Origin: Glebionis coronaria
Lineage: Eukaryota; Streptophyta; Magnoliopsida; Asterales; Asteraceae
Direction of reading: 5' to 3'
NCBI GenBank assembly: GCA_025667525.1
Contig: CM046882.1
Coordinates: 499,190,292-499,254,291 of the forward strand
DNA length: 64,000 bases
The notes below the pieces were generated by a model. The model did not search any database. It was given only the letters and a program-made list of their open reading frames with translations, and had not been told where the DNA came from. The position numbers were made by a program, and so were the translations under genes. This document shows positions 10,403 through 22,154 of this stretch, in pieces. Each line of letters starts with the position of its first letter. Position 1 is the first letter of the stretch.

Positions 10403-11382
10403 GAGAGAAGTGTAAAAATCATCCCTGTGGTATGTCGAAAAATCGAATTACATCTTTCGTTAACTTTTTGGACAACAGTCATCCCTCCGTTAGTGCGCGG
10501 GGCACAATACATCCCTCATGGACTAACGGTGCAAATGTTTTCTCGTTAAAAATTAACAAAATCTAAAAGAGAGGGTATTCTTGTCTTTTTTCCTTTCTCA
10601 GGGATGTATTGTGAACCTTATCATAAATAGTTTTAAAAAAAAAAATATTTTTGAAAAAAAATTATTTTTAGAAAAAATAAGTTTTATTTTCTCGAAAAAA
10701 AAATTATTTTCGAAAAAAAAAATTATTTTCAGAAAAAAAAGTTTTATTTTTTAAAAAATAAGTTTTATTTTCTCGAAAAAAAAATTATTTTCGAAAAAAA
10801 AATTATTTTCGGAAAAAAAGGTTTTATTTTCTAAAAAATAAGTTTTATTTTCTCGAAAAAAAATTTATTTTCTAAAAAAAAAATTATTTTCGAAAAAAAA
10901 AGTTCTATTTTCTAAAAAATAAGTTTTATTTTCTCGAAAAAAAAATTATTTTCGAAACAAAAAATTATTTTCGGAAAAAAAAGTTTTATTTTCTAAAAAA
11001 TAAGTTTTATTTTCGAAAAAAAGTTTTATTTTCGAAAAATTATTTTCGAAAAATTATTTTCGAAAAAATATGTTTTATTTTCGGAAATTTTTTCGAAAAA
11101 AAAGTTTTGTTTCGAAAAAAAATAAAATTTATTTTCGAATTTTTTTTTTTTGAAACTATTTATAATAAGGTTCACAATACATCCCTATGAAAGGAAAAAG
11201 ACAAAAATACCCTCTCTTTTAAAATTTGTTAATTTTTAACGAGAAAACATTTGCATCGTTAGTCCATGAGGGATGTATTGTGCCCAGCGCACTAACGGAG
11301 GGATGGCTGTTGTCCAAAAAGTTAACGAAGGATGTAATTCGATTTTTCGACATAACACATGGATGATTTTTGCACTTCTCTC
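10403..11382. repeat. ~980-bp inverted repeat with ~225-bp arms
   Basis: The left arm (10,403 to about 10,630) starts GAGAGAAGTGTAAAAATCAT. The right arm (about 11,155-11,382) is its near-complete inverted copy. Arm phrases such as GGGATGTATTGTG and CGTTAACTTTTTGGACAA are found on both sides in opposite sense. Long terminal inverted repeats suggest a nested Mutator-like or foldback MITE; I found no clean target-site duplication. The arms would pair into a long hairpin RNA if transcribed. Confidence 0.75.
10630..11150. repeat. self-complementary TTTTCGAAAA minisatellite
   Basis: This is the core between the arms of the inverted repeat. It consists of degenerate tandem units containing GTTTTATTTTCTCGAAAAAA and AAATTATTTTCGAAAAAA. 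Each unit is itself a near palindrome around TTCGAA, so the array has dyad symmetry at several scales. It has no coding capacity. Confidence 0.8.
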
Positions 11383-11634
11383 TTACTTATTTATCTTCTT
11401 CATTTCTTCCTTTCTTCTTCACTAGCTCCCACCTTTAACTATCTCCGATCTCGAGCAAATTTAGTTTCATGTTTTGTCATCTTATTTTTCTGAAATTTAA
11501 ATCTAAGGTAGTTCCTCATATATTCCTAAGGTGGTTCCTAAAAAAATTTCTATATCATCTACAAATGATTTTTTTTTCTAAGGTGGTTCCCGGGCACCAC
11601 CTAGTTTACACCTAGGTCCGCCCCTGGTTGTTAT

Positions 11635-14389
11635 CAGTTGTCTTAGTCTTTCGACGAGCTTTAACATGGAAGTCGAACCGTTACACATTATAAATATAGA
11701 AAAGATTTTGAATTTGTGTATAACATAGCGAGATGAATGAATTATTTACATACTAGCCGGGTACCCGCGCAATGCGACGGCGGGTACCCGATAACTAATT
11801 TCATGGCGAACAATTTTTTTTTCATAACCTTTGTTTATATGATTTTATTTTTATTAGTTGTGACAAAGTAATATCAAAATATGTAACAAATTTACCTCGA
11901 AACCTGAAACAATATTGTTCATGATGTCTTCATCTTTAACTTCAACGACATTCGGATCACTTTTGCATTGCTATCTGAATTTATCGTATTAACAAAGTGG
12001 TATGGAAGCAAACATTTGATACAATTTGTTTATCTTTGTAATTATTAATTGCACGATATTTACTCTTCTATGGCGACGATCATTAGTAAAGTTTCATTTT
12101 TATCAAAGTTTTAGTAGCTCGATATTTGATGCAGTTGCAAGATTGCAACAATGTTAGCAACAACTTTGGCAACTATGACTATATTAAGTTATGCATTTTA
12201 TTAATAATTTACCACGCCACAATAAAAGTTAAAGTAGCTGTTTATATTTTCAGTTTGGTGGTGAGACAAACAGGGTTTTGTTGTCCATTTTTTTATAATT
12301 ATATAGTACTACATATAACCAAACGAATTTCAGTCTAAACTTTAAAACCTTATAACCATAAAAAAAATATCAGCCCAATTATATCTTATAAATGTAACTT
12401 CAAAAATCAGCCCAACCTAATTAATATAACCCAAGTAATATAACATCTCAAACCCTAATTTGTCAATGACAAAATTTGTGTGACTTTAATGTAGGCCTAC
12501 ACATTTCTATTCTCAAACCAAACACACTACATTAATTTATCTTTTCTATTAGATTCGTGTAAAACCACAAAACCGTCATCAAAACACCAACAATCACTTT
12601 CGGTTCGATATCATGCACCAATAACCGCAACAAAATCAATACCGGTTTAGAGAAAAGGGTCTTTGTTGTGGTTATGTCGGATTTAAGTGGTGGTGGTGAC
12701 GGGGGATAATACGATGGGGTGGCTACTTGCTTATTTTTGGTTTAGGGAGGGTCTGGTTAAATGGCTTGGATGTGTTTTTGTGTTGTGTTTGAGTTTTTAT
12801 ATCCCGATCTACCATCGAAACCACAAGATCTACCACCGATATGACATATATCTGAAATCATAAAAAGTAACAGTTTCAGCGTACTGTGGCGACAAATGAT
12901 GATGTTGTGGCGGCACAGAGGATCTGATGATGGTGGTGAGGATAGTGTTGTAGTAGTAGAGGGTTCCCTAGTAGTGGTAGAGTTTTGATCTTGTCGGAGT
13001 TCATTTGGTGGGCATTGGTCTCGGTCGTCGTGTGGTCGGGTGGTGGTGTGGGTTTTGGGATGTATGCTTGGTGTGGAGGTTATGAGTTCGGGTGGTGGTC
13101 TCGTAACAGTGGTTGTTGTAACAACTTGTTGCGTGCTATAATTCTGAGAACGAAGACGGTAGGTATATATATGTATTATGATAGGAGGTTATAACTCTAT
13201 ATTTAATTTTCATTGATGCTACTGTTACTTTTTTTTTCTTTTATTACACCTTTATTGAGTTGTTACAAAATTTTTAATTGTTTTATTTTTTACTCTGTAT
13301 TTAATTTTCATTGATGCTACTGTTATTTTTTTTCTTTTATTACATATTTATTGAGTTACAAATTTTTCAATTGTTTCATTTGTTATAAATTATTGAGATG
13401 TTATAATTTCATATTGTATTATTTCCTAATAAGGAAATGTTTAAGGCTGAAATTTTAAGACTATTATTTTTAGAAAATGGTCTAAATGTTTTATAAGGTA
13501 TTAAGATAGTTAAAAGGGGTTAAATTTAAAAATATATATATATATATAACGGTACAATAAATATCGGGGTATTTACTTGTTTGGCATATCCGTTTTAGTC
13601 GGCTGAACCCATTCGTCCAATCCATTAACTACCGACCGACAAGGACTTTCGGCTCACAGTAGCGGCGACCGGGTTGGCAGTAAGGCAATCGGGCGGGGAC
13701 CAATCACTGCGCCCAACATAATGTTTAAATCATATTTTTTTAGTCACAAACTAAAGTTGGACGCGATGAGGGGTCGATCCAGTTGATCGACCGACTAGTG
13801 ACTGGATCGTCTCAAGCCCAACCCACCGGTCTCGATCGGTCTGTAAACTTCATATGAAAAATGATGGTCGGGAGTACGGCCAACTAAGGGTTCGTTTGAT
13901 TCGCAGAATGTATTTGATGTAATTGAAATGTGTTTTAGGAATTAAAATGTAAATGAATAAAATGTTCGAAATTGAAATCATTATAATTTTGAATTTGATG
14001 TAATTGGGATTTGAAAAAACTAGTGTGTGTTTGGTTGAAAAAAATGATACGCGAAAAAACAAAATTGTAAAAAAAGATATTTAAAATCTTATTTTATTTT
14101 AAAATTAAAAAATAAATATTATTCACTAGATATATTACTTAATAGAATAAAAGTAAATTTTAAACAATATTATATAAACTATTTTATCAAATAGATAGTG
14201 TTTATATATAAAACGTAGTTTATTTTTAAATAATATTTTATAAACTAATATTTATAGCATTTCTACATAAACCATTATATTTTATTTTATTTTAATAAAC
14301 ATTATTTATATATAAAATATAATTTCATAGTTTTATTAATATACAAAGATTTAAGTTCATTTGTATACTAAACTTATCTAGATATGAAG
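11635..14389. other. unassigned intergenic sequence
   Basis: Most of this I cannot assign. At 11,753-11,800 there is a GC-rich phrase, GGGTACCCGCGCAATGCG, with dyad symmetry. At 12,640-13,130 a GT/GGTGG-rich stretch makes spurious ORFs. At 13,560-13,860 a GC-richer segment with repeated CGGTCGAT-like words is unrecognised. At 13,884-14,050 a sequence with GGTTCGTTTGATTCGCAGAATG and GTGTTTGGTTGAAAA resembles the ends of a small MITE. None shows a complete gene. Confidence 0.4.
13192..13385. repeat. tandem duplication, unit ~98 bp
   Basis: Two adjacent copies share TTTAATTTTCATTGATGCTA, CTGTTA, a T run, CTTTTATTACA and TTTATTGAGTT. The copies differ mainly by small indels in T runs, so the duplication is fairly recent. 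Confidence 0.85.
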
Positions 14390-14484
14390 GGACTCATCAT
14401 CACCTTTCATCTCCCCACCATCTAATGGCTGAGATTAAATTCCCGTTTTATACTGTAGGGGTATTTCGATCATTTCACCATCCA

Positions 14485-15440
14485 CTATATAAACCTTTTT
14501 TTTTCTCTTTTTTTTCTCTTTTCTTTCTCATACAACACACACTCCGTCTTCTTATTTGTCTCTCTACCCGATCTAAATTTCTCTCTCTACATCGATCGCA
14601 ACTAATAATTCAATCAACACAAAACATAATGATTGATCTTCATTGATTATCTTATTATGAATCGATCATATCCTTCGCATCAGGTTCGTATTTTTTATTT
14701 AACTTATTTGATTTGAATAAAGCTTATTAATTTAACATCATTTGCTTATCATGAAGCTCATTTGAACGAAATAAATAGAATTAATTGTTGCTAGTGATAA
14801 GCTAATCATCATCATCACCTAAATTTATTTGATGGATTATAAGCTAGCTTATTAGCTTATTTTGATGAACTATTATCTAGCTTATTAGCTATCTTGTTAA
14901 CTTATCTATATTTCTTGTGTTAATAAGCTTGATTATTAGATTTTTTATGTTCTTTATAAACTTTAGTAGATTAACTTGTTGATATAAGCTGAAGTATGGC
15001 CTGTTTAGCTTATCAGTTACCAATAATTAAGTTGGTTTTGATCAACATGTATCATATATATCATATATGATATATGATATCATATATGATACTGTTTTGT
15101 CATATATATATGACATGAGATTATCATATATAATATTGCTTTGTATATGTATATGACTAGTGATTAACATATATGATATATTGTTTTTCTAAAAACATAG
15201 TTTACTTATTATTTTGTATTCATTTATATTTTCAGGATTGAAGAACATAAATGCTTGTTTATTATGTGAAGTTTTGATTACAACAAGAGGGGGTTCTATA
15301 AGATGTTTGAAGATCAAGAACAAGTTGTGGTTCAGCATTGCGTTGTTGTTTAAGAAGAAATTGTAGTTTAAAAAACTCTTTTATGTTTGATTGTAATAAG
15401 AACAAGTGTTATAATTCTTTTTTAACTTGAATTTTATTGT
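14485..15440 (+). ncRNA. putative spliced transcript, left arm
   Basis: A TATA box (CTATATAAA, 14,485-14,493) is followed by a TTTCTC-rich leader. A splice donor CATCAG|GTTCG lies at 14,683/14,684 and an acceptor TATTTTCAG|GATTG at 15,235/15,236. The second exon has stops in all frames; its longest ATG frame is about 16 codons (starting near 15,304). After it the sequence becomes AT-rich with GAATTTTATTG. I infer a spliced non-coding or very short-ORF transcript from promoter and splice consensus alone. Confidence 0.4.
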
Positions 15441-16200
15441 TTTTAATCTTACATGAATGTGATTATGTTATATATATATATATCATATGTGATATTCTAT
15501 GAAATCACATGATTTTACATCAGTTTCTTCTATATTTGAATTATCATATATGATATTTGTATTTTACACTTTGATAATAAGGTATCATATATGATCTATT
15601 TCAACTATCATATATGATTTAACATGATCATCACAAACTTATCAAAACCATCATACTTGATGTTTAAAAAATGATAACATGTTTTTTATTCTAATGACCA
15701 ACACTAATTTATCAAAACCATCATGACATAATACCAAGAAAGTTACCATATTAACAAGACGTTGTATTATATACCAATGGTTTACAAAATCCTCTATATA
15801 CGTCAAAACTCCATTAGGAGATTACAAGAAAAAAACAAAGAATACATTTTAAACATAAAATAAAAATTCATGAGCTTCTTCATTAAGCTCCTTGGCCGTT
15901 TGGATGCTTGTAATGTTCAACATTCCTTGAAAACAACATTCTCTACACAAAAAAGAAGGTTTAATTCAATTTTCAAGCACATAATCATATATGATATATT
16001 TTATCATATATGATATTTTAGCTTATATCATATATGATATTTCACTAACAGGTCATACTAAATCTGCTCAACGAGATTAAGCCATAAAAATAAGATTTAA
16101 TTCAATTTTCAAGCACATAATCATATATGATATATTTTATCATATATGATATTTGAGCTTATATCATATATGATATCGTATATCATATATGATACTTCAC
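15050..16200. repeat. cluster of ATCATATATGAT palindromes with a ~137-bp tandem duplication
   Basis: The palindrome ATCATATATGAT (and shorter ATATATGATAT forms) occurs more than ten times in three groups: about 15,050-15,190, 15,475-15,620 and 15,985-16,195. Within the last group, a unit starting TTTAATTCAATTTTCAAGCA at 15,960 recurs at about 16,097 and carries the same series of palindromes followed by CACTAACAGGTCATACTAAAT. The function is unknown. Confidence 0.85.
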
Positions 16201-16563
16201 TAACAGGTCATACTAAATATGTTCAACGAGATTAAGTCATAAAATCTTATAATTCATGAAAATAAGCTAATAAGTTCGCTTATAATTCATGATAATAAAG
16301 ATGATGATAAGTTATAAGCTTATTCACATTAATCATCTAATAAGTTACCTTATCATTCATTAAATGCACGTAATTTGTCAAATAAGCTATAATAGAATAA
16401 GATGAATTATAAGCTTATTCAAATCGAATAAGCTAAAAAAAGATGAATCAAGACAAATCGAATGATTTTTACCTTATTTATGAAGGTGATGATCGATTTA
16501 CGAATGTGATTATCGATGGTTTGATGTTTGTTTGATAAATTAAGATGTAAATATGTGTATGTG
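15830..16563 (-). ncRNA. putative spliced transcript, right arm, convergent
   Basis: On the minus strand a pyrimidine-rich leader (now separated: 51,092-51,150 plus 16,474-16,563) leads to a donor AATAAG|GTAAAAATC at 16,473/16,472. An acceptor TTGTGTAG|AGAATG lies at 15,943/15,942. The following exon has a 17-codon ATG frame and then stops. It mirrors the left-arm transcript and converges on it. The Gypsy insertion now lies within its leader, so the promoter is about 34.5 kb away and the unit is presumably dead. Confidence 0.35.
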
Positions 16564-17997
16564 TGTAAAACCCGTATTTAAAATCCTCGAATATTAAATA
16601 CACGTAGCCTCAGTTTTAATTAAACATTAATATAAAAATACGCAGTCTCAGTTTTATTTAAATATTACAAAAATTTAATTATTCAGAAAATAATTAAATA
16701 AATGTCAGAAATATTACGTAAAATATTATACGTATGTAATTATTCAGAAATATAGATTACAAATCTCGAGCACGAACGTTCAAATTATTAAACGAAAAAA
16801 AAAGAATATGAAACCATCTATATACTTAAGAGGGCCGACAGTTTAATAAGAAACAAGAAAGAGTTTTGGGCTTTGGAGCCCGATCCACCCTCAAAACAAA
16901 AACATACGGGGAGTTAACCCCATTACCTTGTCACGAACAGTAACAAAAAAAAGGACTAGGGTTGCTAAAAAACTGTCGCCAGCTATAATCAAGAAACAAT
17001 GGTGTCGGGTTGATTTCTTCAAGTGATTGGGTGTGTTCAACAATTCATCCTTAATCAAGAAACGGTAATGATATTACTCCTTTTCCTTATATCACAAATC
17101 GATTATTCAAATCAAGAACAAATGGGTTATAAACATCCACATGAATCTGTCCATTTCTTTGTGTCGGGTTTTACTGTTTTCACACGAACCGAGACCAACA
17201 GGGGGTCTCGGTGTGTACTGCCTTGGCCAGTCGTGACCCACGGTAGGATACGGTGGTGGTTGTGGTTGTGACAGCAGCGACCAAAAACAACCAAACAGAG
17301 GGTAACGGGCTACAAGGGGGTGTTTGTTTTGATGCACAATGGGTAGAAGTAGATCAGCAGGGGTGTTTGGCTTTTCGAACAACAACAAAAGATCTAAACA
17401 TGGGTGTTTGTTTAAGCAGTGGGGACAAGAAACATAAATCAGTGCTAACTTACATAAAACAGAGAGAACAAGAAATTAGCAGCGGGAACTAGCAACGAAC
17501 AGTGGGAAAATAATATAAACGGTGGGAACCTGACACGGGCAGTGGGAACTCAAGGAGCAACGGGGGCTGCTGCTGGGTTGACGACTGAAAAACGGCCACA
17601 TCCTTAAGGCTGTGGTGGGTTTTGGTTTAGCTCGGCCCGAGACAAAGTTTCTCGGGAAGTTTTGACTCGGGTTTCGAGTATACTTTAGCAAAATATAAAC
17701 GAGGTTTTATTTACATTATATTAAATCATTTTACCAAGTGAAATATAGCACGGGTTAACCAAATTAAAAATGTTTCATTAATTTAATTAGTAAATTTAAT
17801 TAAAATGATTTAATTATTTTATTAATTTAAAATGCTTGGTTTTATTTAAATGATTTATTTTTCATGGAAACTATTTTTGGAAACCTTGTCATTTAGGAAA
17901 CTTTCTAATTATGACAGGTTACTATTTATAGTAACATTGTATACCAGAATACAGTATAATACCATATCAGAATACAATATAATATACAGTAATCAGA
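16564..17997 (+). repeat. Gypsy 5' LTR, first segment
   Basis: It matches the 3' LTR from 48,385 onward through GCTTGGTTTTATTTAAATGA and up to ACAGTAATCAG, with many substitutions and small indels. It breaks off where the MITE inserted. Open frames inside it (for example at 17,023-17,690) recur in the 3' LTR at 48,853-49,516 and are not genes. Confidence 0.95.
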
Positions 17998-18279
17998 AGG
18001 GTTAATATACAAAGAAGTTACTAAACTTTCGACTAAATTTGTCCTAAGGTAACGAACGTTCAATTTTTTCTAAGTTACTAATGTTCATATGACCGATTGA
18101 TTAAGTTACCCACTTATCAAAAACGTGATATTTATGTTACTTAACATGAAAAAACAAGACATTTATGTTACTTAACTTATAAAAAAATGCATTCAGGTTA
18201 CTCAAATTAAAACTAAATTATAGTGATGTATAGTTTAGTAAAGTTAGTAACTTAGAAACACAAAATGAACGTTCGTTAC

Positions 18280-21200
18280 TGATATGAGCCTAAATACTCA
18301 TATCATTTGTATCAAATAACAATGAAATTATGCATGAAATATATCAAAAATGCCTTGTATATGTGTATTTCTTGTTTGAATGTGTGTAGGTACCAAGTTC
18401 ACGAAAATCGGCAAAATCGGCACGAGATTGAAGAAAAAGATTGAAGAAGCCAAAATCGAGTTTGACTTAAGCGGATTTCATCATTTGTCAAGTTTATGGG
18501 CCAAGTGGGACCCACAAATGCTCATTGGGCCTGGAAATCCCAATACTGGATAAATATAGTAACAATAGTCCTGGCCCGAATTCAAACCCAAGACAAGGCC
18601 CAATTGGCTAGTTTTGACGGATGGAAAAGTGATAAGGGCCCAAGCCCATGAAAGAACAAATGAAATGAAGCCATGGGCTTTTAGGGTTGAGAATCAAGCG
18701 AATATGTTAAGTGTATAAAACATTCATTCAGTCAAACGTGTATATACATTACACAACTACCACACACGTTTTCCATTTCCACTCAATAATTAAAACCGTC
18801 CCACTATCTCACCACAAATAAATAAATAACCGATCCACTCACCCACTCGTTTCACACACACATTAAATAATGTTTCGATAGTTTCTATGTTCCATCTTCT
18901 TCATCCTTTCTTCCCCAAAAATAAACCAGGCACAAAAGTTACTATTCACCCAACCCTAGATCAAATAAATCACAAATTAAAATGGGGCTTTTACTCACAC
19001 GTGTAATTAACGTGAGGGGGAATTAAATCCCCCAATTTATAGGAAGAGAGTATGAGGAACGAGCTTGGCTACGTGGCAACAAATAACTGGTTTTGACACC
19101 TCATTCTCCCCATCAACCAATCAAATGGCTACAAAGAAACACAACTAGCACACACAGATGCCACGTTGGCAATCCATGTGCTAGTTGAGTCATATCAACC
19201 ATCCGATTAAAGCCAAACATGAGAGAGAAGAGAAAACGATGATCTAATGGCCAAGATGAGAAAGGACTATGCTGTGAAGATGCGAATATCCTTCCTCAGC
19301 AAGCCTTGGGATGGCTATAAAAAAAACCCCAAATACTTGTAATCGCATCCTTTTATTTATTTTAAAGTTATTATGTAGAAATAGTTCTAGGTTAAATTCT
19401 GTATTTATTTTTATTAAATCTTGTAATAATTCTGGAAAGTTAATAAAAGATCAGTCGTTTCATTGATATTCGTGTCTAATTTTTATTGTTTGAAGTGATA
19501 TACAAATTTATTCTTAAAGCTGTTTCATAATAATAATGTTTACAATATTAAATATAAGCTAATCAATAGCTTAGTTTTAATATTAGAAGTAAAGTTTTGG
19601 ATCCACACTTATCCCCACTGGATAAGTGAAAAGAAATAGAAGCTGCTTGGTTCTAGTTAATATTCGATAATGGTTCGAACGATGGTGTTATGATTTTCGT
19701 GATGGTGGTGTTACGGTGATGGAGTTGCTCGCGTATTTAACCAGCTCAGCGCTGCGGTACTGCACAAAGGTTTCTACAAAAGGTTTCGCTCTCTTATTCT
19801 TAATTTAGTTCGTTTAAGTTTTTAGGAATTTGTTTTAGTTTGGTTGAATATTGTGTACTTGGATGAGTTGCAGCCATTTTTAATGTTATAGAAATGTGCT
19901 AGATACTGTTTTTTTGGATTTGTTATGTTTATGTTTATTAGAGTTTAAATAAATCTGCTCATTAGGTTAAGGTTAAGTAAGTTTTGAGTTAGCTTTACCT
20001 GCTTAGAGTTTTGAATTATTTGCTTGTTTTAATTATACTGTGAATTTGAGTGATGATATTACTGCTTAATTTGTATGATTTGAAAACTGAATAGATTTGC
20101 TACTCAGGTAATCTGAGTCAGGAATTTTGAGTAAACAGTTTTATTTTATCTGAAAACTGATAATGTTCTTTCTGCATTTGCTGAGATTTAGATTTAGTTT
20201 GAGCTATTTAAATGTTTTGGATTCTGCTTGCTGATATTAAATCATTGAAAGTAGCTGAGTATTAAGGGGTTTTGGCAACTGATTTTCTTTTAACTGTTCT
20301 GCTAGTTTAGCATTGAGATTTATCTGATTTACTTTGGAGTCGATTTTGTCAGTATTTACTGCTTATTATTGTGTTATATCAGTTTGTTCTTTCTTCGTTG
20401 CTGAGATTTGCTGAATATTTGTCACTTGTACTGAGAACTCGGATCTGTTTGCTTTGATTAATGTTACTGATTGTGCTTTTATAAAATGTTGTTTGCTCTA
20501 CTGATATAATTGCTAGTATTGTATTGCTGCTTGTTGATTTCATTATGTTCTAACAGCTTCAATTAATCTGTTATACTCAATATTGATACCCTTATCAGTA
20601 TTTTTCCATGTTATATGTAAAAATAAAATCACTCCTGTGATCTTTCATATCTCATTTGTCCAAAAAGAAAATAATACCCAAAAATATGTCCCGTATGGGA
20701 ATCGAACTCGTGACCTCACGATCACACTACCAACGTGTTAACCATCTCTCCAAGCTTTGCTTTTTATTTTTAACTCCCAATGTTTAATTAATATTGTGTT
20801 ATTGCACCTGACAGATTTTGTTTCTAATTGAGTTTTAAGTAAATTACGTTTTTTTTAACAACTTTTTAATATTTTTGTTAAAAGTAAGTTTTAGTTTAAT
20901 AAATAATAAATAAAATAAAATAAATAAAAAATGTTTTTATTAAATTTAAATAGTTTAATTAGTCTATTTTCAATTAATTAGATTTTTATAATGTTAGATT
21001 TAAATAAAATTTAGTTTTAAATAGATTTGTTTTAAGTGAATTTTAATAAAGTAATTAGTTTAAAAACTTTAATAGATTTTTTAAAATAGATTAAAATTTA
21101 TTTTTTATTAAATAGAATTATTTTTATAGATTTTCAAATTAGTTTAGATTTTAAATAGTTTTTAATTTATAAGTAATTGTGTTTTTAGATTTAAATAATA

Positions 21201-21480
21201 GCGGGGTTTACGATTCATGCACTTTAGGTTAATTTTAAATAGTTTAAAATTGGTAGATTTAATTTCTAGTTTAAAAACCGAAAACCAATTCAAATCAATT
21301 GTCCAAATCGAAACGAAACGTCTCAAATTCACTCGATCTTCGTGTACAATGAACTTGGTTCATCACGTGTTTAATTGAATTCGTCATTGGTAATATTAGT
21401 CTATTACTTTTTCCTAAAGGTAATTTTCTAATTTACCCTATAACATATCAAATTATCACTATACTATCAACGACACATCA
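18280..21480 (+). repeat. Athila-like 5' LTR, 3,201 bp
   Basis: It starts TGATATGAGCC and ends GACACATCA immediately before the primer binding site. A leader-like CA-rich section (about 18,720-18,870) and the plant phrase GGGCCCAAGCCC-like at about 18,636 lie in the first third. A tRNA-like B box lies in antisense at about 20,700. Confidence 0.95.
20690..20757 (-). other. tRNA/SINE-like B-box sequence in Athila LTR
   Basis: On the minus strand the segment reads GAGAGATGGTTAACACG, GTTGGTAGTG and then GAGTTCGATTCCC. The last part matches the B box of RNA polymerase III genes, and the earlier part loosely resembles an A box at a suitable distance. The T-arm does not pair well, so it is not a working tRNA. 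The same segment is kept in the 3' LTR at about 30,050-30,117. Confidence 0.45.
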
Positions 21481-21487
21481 AAAATTT

Positions 21488-21505
21488 TGGCGCCGCTGCC
21501 GGGGA
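21488..21505 (+). promoter_or_regulatory. Athila/Tat-type primer binding site
   Basis: TGGCGCCGCTGCCGGGGA lies seven bases after the LTR end. This is the minus-strand primer site typical of plant Athila/Tat Gypsy elements and fixes the orientation and the LTR boundary. Confidence 0.95.
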
Positions 21506-22154
21506 TCTTGTGTACGATTCGCTTTTGTGGAGATTTGTTGATCGTTGATTTGAAGACCCTTTCCGTCCTCGGAAAGTTTTGTTATTTTTCTATTATGTAG
21601 TATGTATCGTTTTTCTCGTTTTTTGTGAATAATATATTGTATTACGTAGAACAATAAATTTACATATTTTTCAAATAAGCCTTAGTTGGGATTTCATCAC
21701 CTAGCTATTGTAGTCGAATCCTAAACAAAAATAAAAGGCAAAATAGATAAATACTAATAAGAAGTTTGAACTCGATTTATACAAACTATAAGGTGGGTAT
21801 AAGGCGACGTGCTATAAAAAGCCGTCTAAGGAAAAAGGTTTTTAAGTGCTTTGTGCCACCTCGTTTTCCCGCTTGCTTGTGCGTATATTAAGAGGGACAA
21901 CCTATTATTGGTTTTCCGACTCAAGTAGTAATAAATCTTATTTTTGTAGTTTACTTATTGAACCTTGAGACGTTTAGGTTGTCACTTATCGTTTCAAAGT
22001 CGACCGAGGGTAATTTACTTCCATAGTAGTTATCCTTATTCCTTGTTTTTTATCGATCATTTTTGATTGAGCAATACTAAATAAATACCAAAAATAATCT
22101 TCTTCTTGTCTAATTTCTTTTCTTCAATCCTCTAAATTCTCGTCTTTGTAGTGT

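Larger units (their letters stand above)
9642..11626. mobile_element. non-autonomous hAT element, 1,985 bp, 8-bp TSD
   Basis: The left end CAGTGGCGGACCCAGG and right end complement CAGGGGCGGACCTAGG form imperfect terminal inverted repeats of the hAT type. The 8-bp direct repeat GTTGTTAT flanks them exactly (9634-9641 and 11627-11634). Subterminal CTAAGGTGGTTCC repeats occur at both sides (about 9668, 11504, 11528 and 11578). There is no transposase ORF. The interior holds a second, self-complementary structure at 10,403-11,382. Confidence 0.9.
14390..16563. mobile_element. left part of a symmetric non-coding DNA element (split)
   Basis: This sequence and 51,092-51,310 form one element, now split by the Gypsy insertion at TSD ATGTG. 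Both outer ends carry the same features in opposite orientation: CACC(A)TCTAAT, GGGGTATTT(T)-GTCATTT-like words, a pyrimidine-rich leader, a splice donor, and introns rich in GCTTAT. Mutator-type elements such as MuDR drive convergent genes from promoters inside their terminal repeats, and this layout resembles that. No transposase is visible. Assigning it to MULEs is inference; the symmetry is seen directly. Confidence 0.5.

Noticed and set aside
11753..11800. Possible Helitron terminus (GGGTACCCGCGCAATGCG)
   Set aside because: The phrase resembles motifs near some plant Helitron ends, but I found no matching 3' hairpin with CTRR end, no RepHel gene and no clear insertion between A and T.
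12640..13194. GT-rich open frame with Gly/Trp/Val-rich translation
   Set aside because: Composition comes from GGTGG repeats; there is no domain, no splice support and no promoter.
13560..13860. Possible rDNA or gene fragment in the GC-richer segment
   Set aside because: I recognised no rRNA or coding signature; the CGGTCGAT-like words alone are not enough.
15050..16240. CRISPR-like array of palindromic repeats
   Set aside because: The repeats are short AT palindromes without constant spacers, in a plant nuclear context.
17023..17691. Several short open frames on both strands, repeated at 48,853-49,516
   Set aside because: They are the same non-coding LTR segment of the Gypsy element seen twice; similarity is due to LTR identity, not gene conservation.
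20690..20757. A functional tRNA gene on the minus strand
   Set aside because: The B box is good but the T-arm and acceptor stem do not pair, so I keep it only as a tRNA-like segment.
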